DNA of 64,000 bases from Tetragonia tetragonoides (GCA_038025085.1 CM076141.1:25482501-25546500); one strand, 5' to 3'. Counted from the first letter of the stretch, positions 12,901 to 26,112 are shown. The notes: generated from the letters alone by a model not told the origin. Program-made: numbers and translations.

Positions 12901-15882
12901 AAACAAGCTTCAACTCAAGCTTTTGAATGTATTTACGCATTTTAAAAGCTCATACGAGTAGGGTCAAAGAGATTTGAGTTCTTTTGTATTGTACACTAAG
13001 AGAATGCATCCAAATACTTTGTGTCCATTCATTTGAGTGTGAGACTATACCTAGGATGTTTACAGTTACAAACAAGCTTCAACTCAAGCTTTTGAATGCA
13101 TCTACGCGTTTTAAAAGCTCATACGTGTAGGGTGAAAGAGATTTGAGTTCTTTTATGTTTTATATTAAGAGAAAGCATCCAAATACGTTGTTTGCATTCA
13201 TTTAAGTGTGAAACTACACCTAGGATGTTTACCAAGTACAAACAAGCTTCAACTCCAGCTGCTGAATGAATTTACGCGTTTTAACAGCTCTTACGACTAG
13301 GGTGATACATATTGAGTTCTTTTGTGTTGTATATTAAGAGAAAGCATCCAAATACTTTGTTTGCTTTCATTTGAGTGTGAAATAACACCAGGGATGTTTA
13401 CAAGTACAAACAAGCTTCAACTCAAGCTTTTGAATGCATTTACGCGTTTTAAAAGCTCATACGAGTAGGGTGAAAGAGATTTGAGTTCTTTTGTGTTGTA
13501 TATTAAGAGAAATCATCCAAATACTTTGTTTGCATTCATTTGAGTGTGAAACTGCACCTAGGATGATTACAGTTACAAACAAGCTTCAACTCAAGCTTTT
13601 GAATGCATTTACGCGTTTTAAAAGCTCATACGAGTAGGGTGAAAGAGATTTGAGTTCTTTTGTGTTGTATATTAAGAGAAAGCATCCAAATACGTTGTTT
13701 GCATTCATTTGAGTGTCAAACTACACCTAGGATGTTTACAAGTACGAACAAGCTTCAACTCAAGCTTTTGAATGCATTTACGCGTTTTAAAAGCTCATAC
13801 GAGTAGGGTGAAAGCGATTTGAGTTCTTTTGTATTGTATATTAAGAGAAAGCATCCAAATACTTTGTTTGCATTCATTTGAGTGTCAAACTACACCTAGG
13901 ATGTTTACAAGTACGAACATCTTTCAACTCAAGCTTTTGAATGCATTTACGCGTTTTAAAAGCTCATACGAGTAGGGTGAAAGAGATTTGAGTTCTTTTG
14001 TGTTGTATATTAAGAGAAAGCATCCAAATAATTTGTTTGCATTCATTTGAGTGTGAAATTACACCTAGGTTGTTTACAAGTACAAACAAGCTTCAACTCA
14101 AGCTTTTGAATGTATTTACGCATTTTAAAAGCTCATACGAGTAGGGTGAAAGAGATTTAAGTTCTTTTGTATTGTATATTAAGAGAAAGCATCCAAATAC
14201 TTTGTGTCCATTCATTTGAGTGTGAAACTATACCTAGGATGTTTACAGTTACAAACAAGCTTCAACTCATGCTTTTGAATGCATTTACGCGTTTTAAAAG
14301 CTCATACGTGTAGGGTGAAAGAGATTTGAGTTCTTTTATGTTTTATATTAAGAGAAAGCATCCAAATACGTTGTTTGCATTCATTTAAGTGTGAAACTAC
14401 ACCTAGGATGTTTACAAGTACAAACAAGCTTCAACTCAAGCTGCTGAATGAATTTACGCGTTTTAACAGCTCTTACGACTAGGGTGATAGAAATTGAGTT
14501 CTTTTGTGTTGTATATTAAGAGAAAGCATCCAAATACTTTGTTTGCTTTCATTTGAGTGTGAAATAACACCAGGGATGTTTACAAGTACAAACAAGCTTC
14601 AACTCAAGCTTTTGAATGCATTTACGGGTTTTAACAGCTCTTCCGACTAGGGTGATAGAAATTGAGTTCTTTTGTGTTGTATATTAAGAGAAAGCATCCA
14701 AATACTTTGTTTGCATTCATTTGAGTGTGAAACTACACCTAGGATGTTTACAGTTACAAACAAGCTTCAACTCAAGCTTTTGAATGCATTTACGCGTTTT
14801 AAAAGCTCATATGAGTAGGGTGAAAGAGATTTGAGTTCTTTTGTATTGTATATTAAGAGAAAGCATCCAAATACGTTGTTTGGATTCATTTGTGTGTGAA
14901 ACTACGACCTAGGATGTTTACAGTTACAAACAAGCTTCAACTCAAGCTTTTGAATGCATTTAAGCGTTTTTAAAAGCTCATACGAGTAGGGTGAAAGAGA
15001 TTTGAGTTCTTTTGTGTTGTATATTATGAGAAAGCATCCAAATACTTTGTTTGCATTCATTTGAGTGTGAAATTACACCTAGGATGTTTACAAGTACAAA
15101 CAAGCTTCAACTCAAGCTTTTGAATGTATTTACGAATTTTAAAAGCTCATACGAGTAGGGTGAAATAGAGTAGAGTTCTTTTGTATTGTATATTAAGAGA
15201 AAGCATCCAAATACTTTGTTTGCATTCATTTGAGTGTGAAATTACACCTAGGATGTTTACAAGTACAAACAAGCTTCAACTCAAGCTTTTGAAAGTATTT
15301 ACGCATTTTAAAAGCTCATACGAGTAGGGTGAAAGAGATTTGAGTTCTTTTGTATTGTATATTAAGAGAAAGCATCCAAATACTTTGTTTGTATTCATTT
15401 GAGTGTGGAACTACACCTAGGATGTTTACAAGTACAAAGAAGCTTCAACTCAAGCTATTGAATGAATTTACGCGTTTTAACAGCTCTTACGACTAGGGTG
15501 ATAGAAATTGAGTTCTTTTGTGTTGTATATTAAGAGAAAGCATCCAAATACTTTGTTTACATTCATTTGAGTGTGAAATTACACCTAGGATGTTTATAGT
15601 TACAAACAAGCTTCAACTCAAGCTTTTGAATGCATTTACGCGTTTTAAAAGCTCATACGAGTAGGGTGAAAGCGATTTGAGTTCTTTTGTATTGTATATT
15701 AAGAGAAAGCAACAAAGTACTTTGTGTACATTCATTTGAGTATGAAACTACACCTAGGATGTTTACAGTTACAAACAAGCTTCAACTCAAGCTTTTGAAT
15801 GCATTTACGCGTTTTAAAAGCTCATATGAGTAGGGTGAAAGAGATTTGAGTTCTTTTGTGTTGTATATTAAGAGAAAGCATC

Positions 15883-16709
15883 TGATGTGAAATAAGTAAC
15901 AAAACGGAAATTAACCTTTGATAGTATCACACAAAGGGATCTTGTTCAAGAATCTCTCAAGAACAACTCACGAATCACTCGTAAGGGTTTCAACCTGAAT
16001 CACTCAGTTTGAGGGGTAAATACTCACGTATTCAATAATTAATCATCAAAGCACGAGTTTACAATAGCAAAGCTCTCCCATATTTATAGACAAAGAAATC
16101 TAAAGCTATTCGGAATCCTAATCCTAGTCCAAATAGGAAACTAACTACGAAACTGACTACAATTGTAAAACGAGCTAATTAACAGCTTTCCTAATACCTA
16201 ATGGACTTCTAATACTAATAACAATCAGATTATTACTCTCCTAAACAATAATCAACGATTTAATGAAATACTAAACGAAATCGAACTAAACAACTGATTA
16301 CTTGGCGTCCAAGGCACAAACCCGTTGGAACAGCTTTCCACTGTAAATTCAATCGTCTTTTTAACCCTGTTACGTTTTGAATATGGGAAAAATCAAAGGA
16401 CAGGAGTTTTAGATCTCGTTTCCAGATTTCTACAGAATTTTGAATCACCATGATCCCACGTCGTATGAGTGAGTTATGATCGAAATACGAACCAGTGTAG
16501 AAGTTGTCAAAATTACGGGAATCCTTATAACGAATGAGATCATATATAAGAGCTTTAATCCCGACCTTGTGCGGAAACTCCATGTAATTATCTTTATAGG
16601 AGTTAATTTAATGCATAACCACCAAAGGAACTCGATGTAAACAAGAATATATGTTCTCTTGCTAGTTCCTTGGTTGTTCTGTTTACTTTGCACACTTGCT
16701 CCCGCATCA
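15883..16709 (-). mobile_element. Solo-LTR-like element, copy A
   Basis: An 827 bp non-satellite insert. Read on the minus strand it begins TGATGCGGGAGC and ends TTTCACATCA, the TG...CA termini of an LTR with inverted TGATG/CATCA ends. A TATA-box-like TCTATAAATA lies on the minus strand at 16081-16090, about 620 bp from the LTR start, leaving about 200 bp of R-U5, a normal LTR layout. There is no internal region, PBS or coding sequence, so a solo LTR is the simplest reading. Flanking pentamers are gcatc on the left and gcatt on the right, an imperfect or eroded target duplication. Minus-strand open frames of 107 and 147 codons cross it but have no recognisable domain. A short non-autonomous LTR element (TRIM-like) is the alternative. 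Confidence 0.75.
16081..16090 (-). promoter_or_regulatory. Putative TATA box of solo LTR copy A
   Basis: The minus strand reads TCTATAAATA inside the LTR-like element, at a position that fits a U3/R boundary. The same box recurs in copy B at 23986-23995. Function is inferred from position and motif only. Confidence 0.45.
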
Positions 16710-16800
16710 GCATTCATTTGAGTTCCTTTGTGTTGTATATTAAGAGATTTAAAAGCATCCAAATACGCGTAGGGTGAAAGAGATTTAAAAGATTCATTTA
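16710..16800. repeat. Scrambled satellite flank of copy A
   Basis: Directly after the LTR end come short satellite pieces in the wrong order: a gcattcatttgag piece, a ttcctttgtgttgtatattaag piece, then aaaagcatccaaatacgcg, tagggtgaaagag, and aaaagctcatacgag. The first about 61 bp, through 16770, also follow copies B and C. This dates the scrambling to before the copies separated. Confidence 0.8.
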
Positions 16801-19800
16801 AAAGCTCATACGAGTAGGGTGAAAGAGATTTGAGTTCTTTTGTGTTGTATATTAAGAGAAAGCATCCAAATACGTTGTTTGCATTCATTTGAATGTGAAA
16901 CTACACCTAGCATGTTTACAAGTACAAACAAGCTTCAACTCAAGCTGCTGAATGAATTTACGCGTTTTAACAGCTCTTACGACTAGGGTGATAGAAATTG
17001 AGTTCTTTTGTGTTGTATATTAAGAGAAAGCATCCAAATACTTTGTTTGCATTCATTTGAGTGTGAAACTATACCTAGGATGTTTACAAGTACAAACAAG
17101 CTTCAACTCAAGCTTTTGAATGTACTTACGCATTTTAAAAGCTCATACGAGTAGGGTGAAAGAGATTTGAGTTCTTTTGTGTTGTATATTAAGAGAAATC
17201 ATCCAAATACTTTGTTTGCATTCATTTGAGTGTGAAACTACACCTAGGATGTTTACAGTTACAAACAAGCTTCAACTCAAGCTTTTGAATGCATTTACGC
17301 ATTTTAAAAGCTCATACGAGTAGGGTGAAAGAGATTTGAGTTCTTTTATGTTGTATATTAAGAGAAAGCATCCAAATACCTTGTTTGCATTCATTTGAGT
17401 GTGAAACTACACCTAGGATGTTTACAAGTACAAACAAGCTTCAACTCAAGCTGTTGAATGAATTTACGCGTTTTAACAGCTCTTACGACTAGGGTGATAG
17501 AAATTGAGTTCTTTTGTGTTGTATATTAAGAGAAAGCATCCAGATACTTTGTTTGCATTCATTTGAGTATGAAACTATACCTAGGATGTTTACAGTTACA
17601 AACAAGCTTCAACTCAAGCTTTTGAATGCATTTACGCGTTTTAAAAGCTCATACGAATAGGATGAAAGAGATTTGAGTTCTTTTGTGTTGTATATTAAGA
17701 GAAAGCATCCAAATACTTTGTTTGCATTCATTTGAGTGTGCAATTACACCTAGGATGTTTACAAGTACAAACAAGCTTCAACTCAAGCTGCTAAATGAAT
17801 TTACGCGTTTTAACAGCTCTTACGACTAGGGTGATAGAAATTGAGTTCTTTTGTGTTGTATATTAAGAGAAAGCATCCAAATAATTTGTTTGCATTCATT
17901 TGAGTGTGGAACTACACCTAGGATGTTTACAAGTACAAACAAGCTTCAACTCAAGCTGTTGAATGAATTTACGCGTTTTAACAGCTCTTACGACTAGGGT
18001 GATAGAAATTGAGTTCTTTTGTGTTGTATATTAAGATAAAGCATCCAAATACTTTGTTTACATTCATTTGAGTGTGAAATTACACCTAGGATGTTTACAG
18101 TTACAAACAAGCTTCAACTCAAGCTTTTGAATGCATTTACGGGTTTTAACAGCTCTTCCGACTAGGGTGAAAGAGATTTGAGTTCTTTTGTATTGTATAT
18201 TAAGAGAAAGCATCCAAATACTTTGTGTCCATTCATTTGAGTGTGAAACTATACCTACGATGCTTACAGTTACAAACAAGCTTCAACTCAAGCTGTTGAA
18301 TGAATTTACGCGTTTTAACAGCTCTTACGACTAGGGTGATAGAAATTGAGTTCTTTTGTATTGTATATTAAGAGAAAGCATCCAAATACTTTGTGTCCAT
18401 TCATTTGAGTGTGAAACTATACCTAGGATGTTTACAGTTACAAACAAGCTTCAACTCATGCTTTTGAATGCATTTACGCGTTTTAAAAGCTCATACGTGT
18501 AGGGTGAAAGAGATTTGAGTTCTTTTATGTTTTATATTAAGAGAAAGCATCCAAATACGTTGTTTGCATTCATTTAAGTGTGAAACTACACCTAGGATGT
18601 TTACAAGTACAAACAAGCTTCAACTCAAGCTGCTGAATGAATTTACGCGTTTTAACAGCTCTTACGACTAGGGTGATAGAAATTGAGTTCTTTTGTGTTG
18701 TATATTAAGAGAAAGCATCCAAATACTTTGTTTGCTTTCATTTGAGTGTGAAATAACACCAGGGATGTTTACAAGTACAAACAAGCTTCAACTCAAGCTT
18801 TTGAATGCATTTACGGGTTTTAACAGCTCTTCCGACTAGGGTGATAGAAATTGAGTTCTTTTGTGTTGTATATTAAGAGAAAGCATCCAAATACTTTGTT
18901 TGCATTCATTTGAGTGTGAAACTATACCTAGGATGTTTACAGTTACAAACAAGCTTCAACTCAAGCTTTTGAATGCATTTACGCGTTTAAAAAGCTCATA
19001 TGAGTAGGGTGAAAGAGATTTGAGTTCTTTTGTATTGTATATTAAGAGAAAGCATCCAAATACGTTGTTTGCATTCATTTGTGTGTGAAACTACGACCTA
19101 GGATAATTACAGTTACAAACAAGCTTCAACTCAAGCTTTTGAATGCATTTAAGCGTTTTTAAAAGCTCATACGAGTAGGGTGAAAGAGATTTGAGTTCTT
19201 TTGTGTTGTATATTATGAGAAAGCATCCAAATACTTTGTTTGCATTCATTTGAGTGTGAAATTACACCTAGGATGTTTACAAGTACAAACAAGCTTCAAC
19301 TCAAGCTTTTGAATGTATTTACGAATTTTAAAAGCTCATACGAGTAGGGTGAAATAGAGTAGAGTTCTTTTGTATTGTATATTAAGAGAAAGCATCCAAA
19401 TACTTTGTTTGCATTCATTTGAGTGTGAAATTACACCTAGGATGTTTACAAGTACAAACAAGCTTCAACTCAAGCTTTTGAATGTATTTACGCATTTTAA
19501 AAGCTCATACGAGTAGGGTGAAAGAGATTTGAGTTCTTTTGTATTGTATATTAAGAGAAAGCATCCAAATACTTTGTTTGCATTCATTTGAGTGTGGAAC
19601 TACACCTAGGATGTCTACAAGTACAAACAAGCTTCAACTCAAGCTGTTGAATGAATTTACGCGTTTTAACAGCTCTTACGACTAGGGTGATAGAAATTGA
19701 GTTCTTTTGTGTTGTATATTAAGAGAAAGCATCCAAATACTTTGTTTACATTCATTTGAGTGTGAAATTACACCTAGGATGTTTACAGTTACAAACAAGC

Positions 19801-22800
19801 TTCAACTCAAGCTTTTGAATGCATTTACGCGTTGTAAAAGCTCATACGAGTAGGGTGAAAGAGATTTGAGTTCTTTTGTGTTGTATATTAAGAGAAAGCA
19901 TCCAAATACTTTGTTTGCATTCATTTGAGTGTCAAACTACACCTAGGATGTTTACAAGTACGAACAAGCTTCAACTCAAGCTTTTGAATGCATTTACGCG
20001 TTTTAAAAGCTCATACGAGTAGGGTGAAAGAGATTTGAGTTCTTTTGTGTTGTATATTAAGAGAGAGCATCCAAATACTTTGTTTGCATTCATTTGAGTG
20101 TGAAATTACACCTAGGATGTTTACAAGTACAAACAAGCTTCAACTCAAGCTGCTGAATGAATTTACGCGTTTTAACAGCTCTTACGACTAGGGTGATAGA
20201 AATTGAGTTCTTTTGTGTTGTATATTAAGAGAAAGCATCCAAATAATTTGTTTGCATTCATTTGAGTGTGGAACTACACCTAGGATTTTTACAAGTACAA
20301 ACAAGCTTCAACTCAAGCTGTTGAATGAATTTACGCGTTTTAACAGCTCTTACGACTAGGGTGATAGAAATTGAGTTCTTTTGTGTTGTATATTAAGATA
20401 AAGCATCCAAATACTTTGTTTACATTCATTTGAGTGTGAAATTACACCTAGGATGTTTACAGTTACAAACAAGCTTCAACTCAAGCTTTTGAATGCATTT
20501 ACGGGTTTTAACAGCTCTTCCGACTAGGGTGAAAGAGATTTGAGTTCTTTTGTATTGTATATTAAGAGAAAGCATCCAAATACTTTGTGTCCATTCATTT
20601 GAGTGTGAAACTATACCTACGATGCTTACAGTTACAAACAAGCTTCAACTCAAGCTTTTGAATGCATTTAAGCGTTTTTAAAAGCTCATACGAGTAGGGT
20701 GAAAGAGATTTGAGTTCTTTTGTGTTGTATATTAATAGAGAGCATCCAAATACTTTGTTTGCATTCATTTGAGTGTGAAATTACACCTAGGATGTTTACA
20801 AGTACAAACAAGCTTCAACTCAAGCTTTTGAATGTATTTACGCATTTTAAAAGCTCATACGAGTAGGGTCAAAGAGATTTGAGTTCTTTTGTATTGTACA
20901 CTAAGAGAATGCATCCAAATACTTTGTGTCCATTCATTTGAGTGTGAGACTATACCTAGGATGTTTACAGTTACAAACAAGCTTCAACTCAAGCTTTTGA
21001 ATGCATCTACGCGTTTTAAAAGCTCATACGTGTAGGGTGAAAGAGATTTGAGTTCTTTTATGTTTTATATTAAGAGAAAGCATCCAAATACGTTGTTTGC
21101 ATTCATTTAAGTGTGAAACTACACCTAGGATGTTTACCAAGTACAAACAAGCTTCAACTCCAGCTGCTGAATGAATTTACGCGTTTTAACAGCTCTTACG
21201 ACTAGGGTGATACATATTGAGTTCTTTTGTGTTGTATATTAAGAGAAAGCATCCAAATACTTTGTTTGCTTTCATTTGAGTGTGAAATAACACCAGGGAT
21301 GTTTACAAGTACAAACAAGCTTCAACTCAAGCTTTTGAATGCATTTACGCGTTTTAAAAGCTCATACGAGTAGGGTGAAAGAGATTTGAGTTCTTTTGTG
21401 TTGTATATTAAGAGAAATCATCCAAATACTTTGTTTGCATTCATTTGAGTGTGAAACTGCACCTAGGATGATTACAGTTACAAACAAGCTTCAACTCAAG
21501 CTTTTGAATGCATTTACGCGTTTTAAAAGCTCATACGAGTAGGGTGAAAGAGATTTGAGTTCTTTTGTGTTGTATATTAAGAGAAAGCATCCAAATACGT
21601 TGTTTGCATTCATTTGAGTGTCAAACTACACCTAGGATGTTTACAAGTACGAACAAGCTTCAACTCAAGCTTTTGAATGCATTTACGCGTTTTAAAAGCT
21701 CATACGAGTAGGGTGAAAGCGATTTGAGTTCTTTTGTATTGTATATTAAGAGAAAGCATCCAAATACTTTGTTTGCATTCATTTGAGTGTCAAACTACAC
21801 CTAGGATGTTTACAAGTACGAACATCTTTCAACTCAAGCTTTTGAATGCATTTACGCGTTTTAAAAGCTCATACGAGTAGGGTGAAAGAGATTTGAGTTC
21901 TTTTGTGTTGTATATTAAGAGAAAGCATCCAAATAATTTGTTTGCATTCATTTGAGTGTGAAATTACACCTAGGTTGTTTACAAGTACAAACAAGCTTCA
22001 ACTCAAGCTTTTGAATGTATTTACGCATTTTAAAAGCTCATACGAGTAGGGTGAAAGAGATTTAAGTTCTTTTGTATTGTATATTAAGAGAAAGCATCCA
22101 AATACTTTGTGTCCATTCATTTGAGTGTGAAACTATACCTAGGATGTTTACAGTTACAAACAAGCTTCAACTCATGCTTTTGAATGCATTTACGCGTTTT
22201 AAAAGCTCATACGTGTAGGGTGAAAGAGATTTGAGTTCTTTTATGTTTTATATTAAGAGAAAGCATCCAAATACGTTGTTTGCATTCATTTAAGTGTGAA
22301 ACTACACCTAGGATGTTTACAAGTACAAACAAGCTTCAACTCAAGCTGCTGAATGAATTTACGCGTTTTAACAGCTCTTACGACTAGGGTGATAGAAATT
22401 GAGTTCTTTTGTGTTGTATATTAAGAGAAAGCATCCAAATACTTTGTTTGCTTTCATTTGAGTGTGAAATAACACCAGGGATGTTTACAAGTACAAACAA
22501 GCTTCAACTCAAGCTTTTGAATGCATTTACGGGTTTTAACAGCTCTTCCGACTAGGGTGATAGAAATTGAGTTCTTTTGTGTTGTATATTAAGAGAAAGC
22601 ATCCAAATACTTTGTTTGCATTCATTTGAGTGTGAAACTACACCTAGGATGTTTACAGTTACAAACAAGCTTCAACTCAAGCTTTTGAATGCATTTACGC
22701 GTTTTAAAAGCTCATATGAGTAGGGTGAAAGAGATTTGAGTTCTTTTGTATTGTATATTAAGAGAAAGCATCCAAATACGTTGTTTGGATTCATTTGTGT

Positions 22801-23787
22801 GTGAAACTACGACCTAGGATGTTTACAGTTACAAACAAGCTTCAACTCAAGCTTTTGAATGCATTTAAGCGTTTTTAAAAGCTCATACGAGTAGGGTGAA
22901 AGAGATTTGAGTTCTTTTGTGTTGTATATTATGAGAAAGCATCCAAATACTTTGTTTGCATTCATTTGAGTGTGAAATTACACCTAGGATGTTTACAAGT
23001 ACAAACAAGCTTCAACTCAAGCTTTTGAATGTATTTACGAATTTTAAAAGCTCATACGAGTAGGGTGAAATAGAGTAGAGTTCTTTTGTATTGTATATTA
23101 AGAGAAAGCATCCAAATACTTTGTTTGCATTCATTTGAGTGTGAAATTACACCTAGGATGTTTACAAGTACAAACAAGCTTCAACTCAAGCTTTTGAAAG
23201 TATTTACGCATTTTAAAAGCTCATACGAGTAGGGTGAAAGAGATTTGAGTTCTTTTGTATTGTATATTAAGAGAAAGCATCCAAATACTTTGTTTGTATT
23301 CATTTGAGTGTGGAACTACACCTAGGATGTTTACAAGTACAAAGAAGCTTCAACTCAAGCTATTGAATGAATTTACGCGTTTTAACAGCTCTTACGACTA
23401 GGGTGATAGAAATTGAGTTCTTTTGTGTTGTATATTAAGAGAAAGCATCCAAATACTTTGTTTACATTCATTTGAGTGTGAAATTACACCTAGGATGTTT
23501 ATAGTTACAAACAAGCTTCAACTCAAGCTTTTGAATGCATTTACGCGTTTTAAAAGCTCATACGAGTAGGGTGAAAGCGATTTGAGTTCTTTTGTATTGT
23601 ATATTAAGAGAAAGCAACAAAGTACTTTGTGTACATTCATTTGAGTATGAAACTACACCTAGGATGTTTACAGTTACAAACAAGCTTCAACTCAAGCTTT
23701 TGAATGCATTTACGCGTTTTAAAAGCTCATATGAGTAGGGTGAAAGAGATTTGAGTTCTTTTGTGTTGTATATTAAGAGAAAGCATC
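16801..23787. repeat. Satellite array, block 2
   Basis: Regular 168-170 bp monomers, same orientation as block 1. The part from about 17695 is the start of the second 7905 bp copy. No gene or other element is seen. Confidence 0.97.
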
Positions 23788-24614
23788 TGATGTGAAATAA
23801 GTAACAAAACGGAAATTAACCTTTGATAGTATCACACAAAGGGATCTTGTTCAAGAATCTCTCAAGAACAACTCACGAATCACTCGTAAGGGTTTCAACC
23901 TGAATCACTCAGTTTGAGGGGTAAATACTCACGTATTCAATAATTAATCATCAAAGCACGAGTTTACAATAGCAAAGCTCTCCCATATTTATAGACAAAG
24001 AAATCTAAAGCTATTCGGAATCCTAATCCTAGTCCAAATAGGAAACTAACTACGAAACTGACTACAATTGTAAAACGAGCTAATTAACAGCTTTCCTAAT
24101 ACCTAATGGACTTCTAATACTAATAACAATCAGATTATTACTCTCCTAAACAATAATCAACGATTTAATGAAATACTAAACGAAATCGAACTAAACAACT
24201 GATTACTTGGCGTCCAAGGCACAAACCCGTTGGAACAGCTTTCCACTGTAAATTCAATCGTCTTTTTAACCCTGTTACGTTTTGAATATGGGAAAAATCA
24301 AAGGACAGGAGTTTTAGATCTCGTTTCCAGATTTCTACAGAATTTTGAATCACCATGATCCCACGTCGTATGAGTGAGTTATGATCGAAATACGAACCAG
24401 TGTAGAAGTTGTCAAAATTACGGGAATCCTTATAACGAATGAGATCATATATAAGAGCTTTAATCCCGACCTTGTGCGGAAACTCCATGTAATTATCTTT
24501 ATAGGAGTCAATTTAATGCATAACCACCAAAGGAACTCGATGTAAACAAGAATATATGTTCTCTTGCTAGTTCCTTGGTTGTTCTGTTTACTTTGCACAC
24601 TTGCTCCCGCATCA
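23788..24614 (-). mobile_element. Solo-LTR-like element, copy B
   Basis: Copy of the 827 bp element exactly 7905 bp downstream of copy A, with the same TGATG...CATCA ends, the same minus-strand TATA-like box (23986-23995) and the same satellite junctions. One substitution from copy A was seen, at 24509 (c here, t in copy A); copy C agrees with copy B at this site. It arose by segmental duplication and not by a second insertion. Confidence 0.78.
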
Positions 24615-24705
24615 GCATTCATTTGAGTTCCTTTGTGTTGTATATTAAGAGATTTAAAAGCATCCAAATACGCGTAGGGTGAAAGAGATTTAAAAGATTC
24701 ATTTA
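24615..24705. repeat. Scrambled satellite flank of copy B
   Basis: Identical arrangement of disordered satellite pieces to that following copy A, including the atacgcgtagggtg junction. Confidence 0.8.
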
Positions 24706-26112
24706 AAAGCTCATACGAGTAGGGTGAAAGAGATTTGAGTTCTTTTGTGTTGTATATTAAGAGAAAGCATCCAAATACGTTGTTTGCATTCATTTGAATG
24801 TGAAACTACACCTAGCATGTTTACAAGTACAAACAAGCTTCAACTCAAGCTGCTGAATGAATTTACGCGTTTTAACAGCTCTTACGACTAGGGTGATAGA
24901 AATTGAGTTCTTTTGTGTTGTATATTAAGAGAAAGCATCCAAATACTTTGTTTGCATTCATTTGAGTGTGAAACTATACCTAGGATGTTTACAAGTACAA
25001 ACAAGCTTCAACTCAAGCTTTTGAATGTACTTACGCATTTTAAAAGCTCATACGAGTAGGGTGAAAGAGATTTGAGTTCTTTTGTGTTGTATATTAAGAG
25101 AAATCATCCAAATACTTTGTTTGCATTCATTTGAGTGTGAAACTACACCTAGGATGTTTACAGTTACAAACAAGCTTCAACTCAAGCTTTTGAATGCATT
25201 TACGCATTTTAAAAGCTCATACGAGTAGGGTGAAAGAGATTTGAGTTCTTTTATGTTGTATATTAAGAGAAAGCATCCAAATACCTTGTTTGCATTCATT
25301 TGAGTGTGAAACTACACCTAGGATGTTTACAAGTACAAACAAGCTTCAACTCAAGCTGTTGAATGAATTTACGCGTTTTAACAGCTCTTACGACTAGGGT
25401 GATAGAAATTGAGTTCTTTTGTGTTGTATATTAAGAGAAAGCATCCAGATACTTTGTTTGCATTCATTTGAGTATGAAACTATACCTAGGATGTTTACAG
25501 TTACAAACAAGCTTCAACTCAAGCTTTTGAATGCATTTACGCGTTTTAAAAGCTCATACGAATAGGATGAAAGAGATTTGAGTTCTTTTGTGTTGTATAT
25601 TAAGAGAAAGCATCCAAATACGTTGTTGCATTCATTTGAGTGTGAAACTACACCTAGGATGTTTACAAGTACAAACAAGCTTCAACTCAAGCTGCTGAAT
25701 GAATTTACGCGTTTTAACAGCTCTTACGACTAGGGTGATAGAAATTGAGTTCTTTTGTGTTGTATATTAAGAGAAAGCATCCAAGTACTTTCTTTGCATT
25801 CATTTGAGTGTGAAACTACACCTAGGATGTTTACAGTTACAAACAAGCTTCAACTCAAGCTTTTGAATGCATTTACGCGTTTTAAAAGCTCGTACGAGTA
25901 GGGTGAAAGAGATTTGAGTTCTTTTGTGTTGTATATTAAGAGAAAGCATCCAAATACGTTGTTTGCGTTCATTTGAGTGTGAAACTACACCTAGGATGTT
26001 TACAAGTACAAACAAGCTTCAACTCAAGCTGCTGAATGAATTTACGCGTTTTGACAGCTCTTACGACTAGGGTGATAGAAATTGAGTTCTTTTGTGTTGT
26101 ATATTAAGAGAA

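Larger units (their letters stand above)
1..15882. repeat. Satellite array, block 1 (about 169 bp monomers)
   Basis: Uninterrupted head-to-tail array. The landmark agcatccaaa recurs at 1, 169, 338, 508 and 677, giving spacings of 168-170 bp. Most monomers carry the same ordered landmarks: the hexamer CCTAGG, then AAGCTT, then ATGCAT or ATGAAT, then ACGCGT, then a tagggtga box, then ttgtattaag-like sequence. All monomers have the same orientation. Two tail types alternate: one reads ctgctgaatgaa with aacagctcttacgac, the other reads cttttgaatgcat with aaaagctcatacgag. A third type has gaatgtatttacgcat. Short open frames (about 71 codons, minus strand) recur because the same monomer pair recurs, and I do not regard them as genes. 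No host gene is seen in these 15.9 kb. Confidence 0.97.
9790..17694. repeat. Large segmental tandem duplication, copy 1 (7905 bp)
   Basis: Everything here reappears 7905 bp further on, including the solo-LTR-like element (15883 to 23788) and each distinctive monomer variant (10159 to 18064, 12521 to 20426). In the parts I compared by eye the copies differ at only two bases: 11029 c against 18934 t, and 16604 t against 24509 c (agttaa against agtcaa). The left edge lies near 9780, where flanking monomers diverge (gagatatgag against gagatttgag). Near-identity means a recent event, or an assembly duplication, which raw sequence cannot exclude. Confidence 0.9.
17695..25599. repeat. Large segmental tandem duplication, copy 2 (7905 bp)
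   Basis: Direct tandem second copy of the 7905 bp unit, carrying solo-LTR copy B at 23788-24614. The copies stop matching at about 25620, where this copy runs into a monomer with a one-base deletion (cgttgttgca) that is absent at the equivalent place near 17715. Length 7905 is 827 bp of LTR plus about 42 monomers. Confidence 0.9.

Noticed and set aside
1..15882. CRISPR-like or gene-family tandem repeat interpretation
   Set aside because: Repeats are contiguous about 169 bp units with no unique spacers and no cas-like genes; eukaryotic satellite explains everything.
16260..16888. Minus-strand frames of 107 and 147 codons across the solo LTR (also at 24165-24793)
   Set aside because: They overlap each other in different frames, run from LTR into scrambled satellite, show no recognised domain, and are disrupted in copy C.
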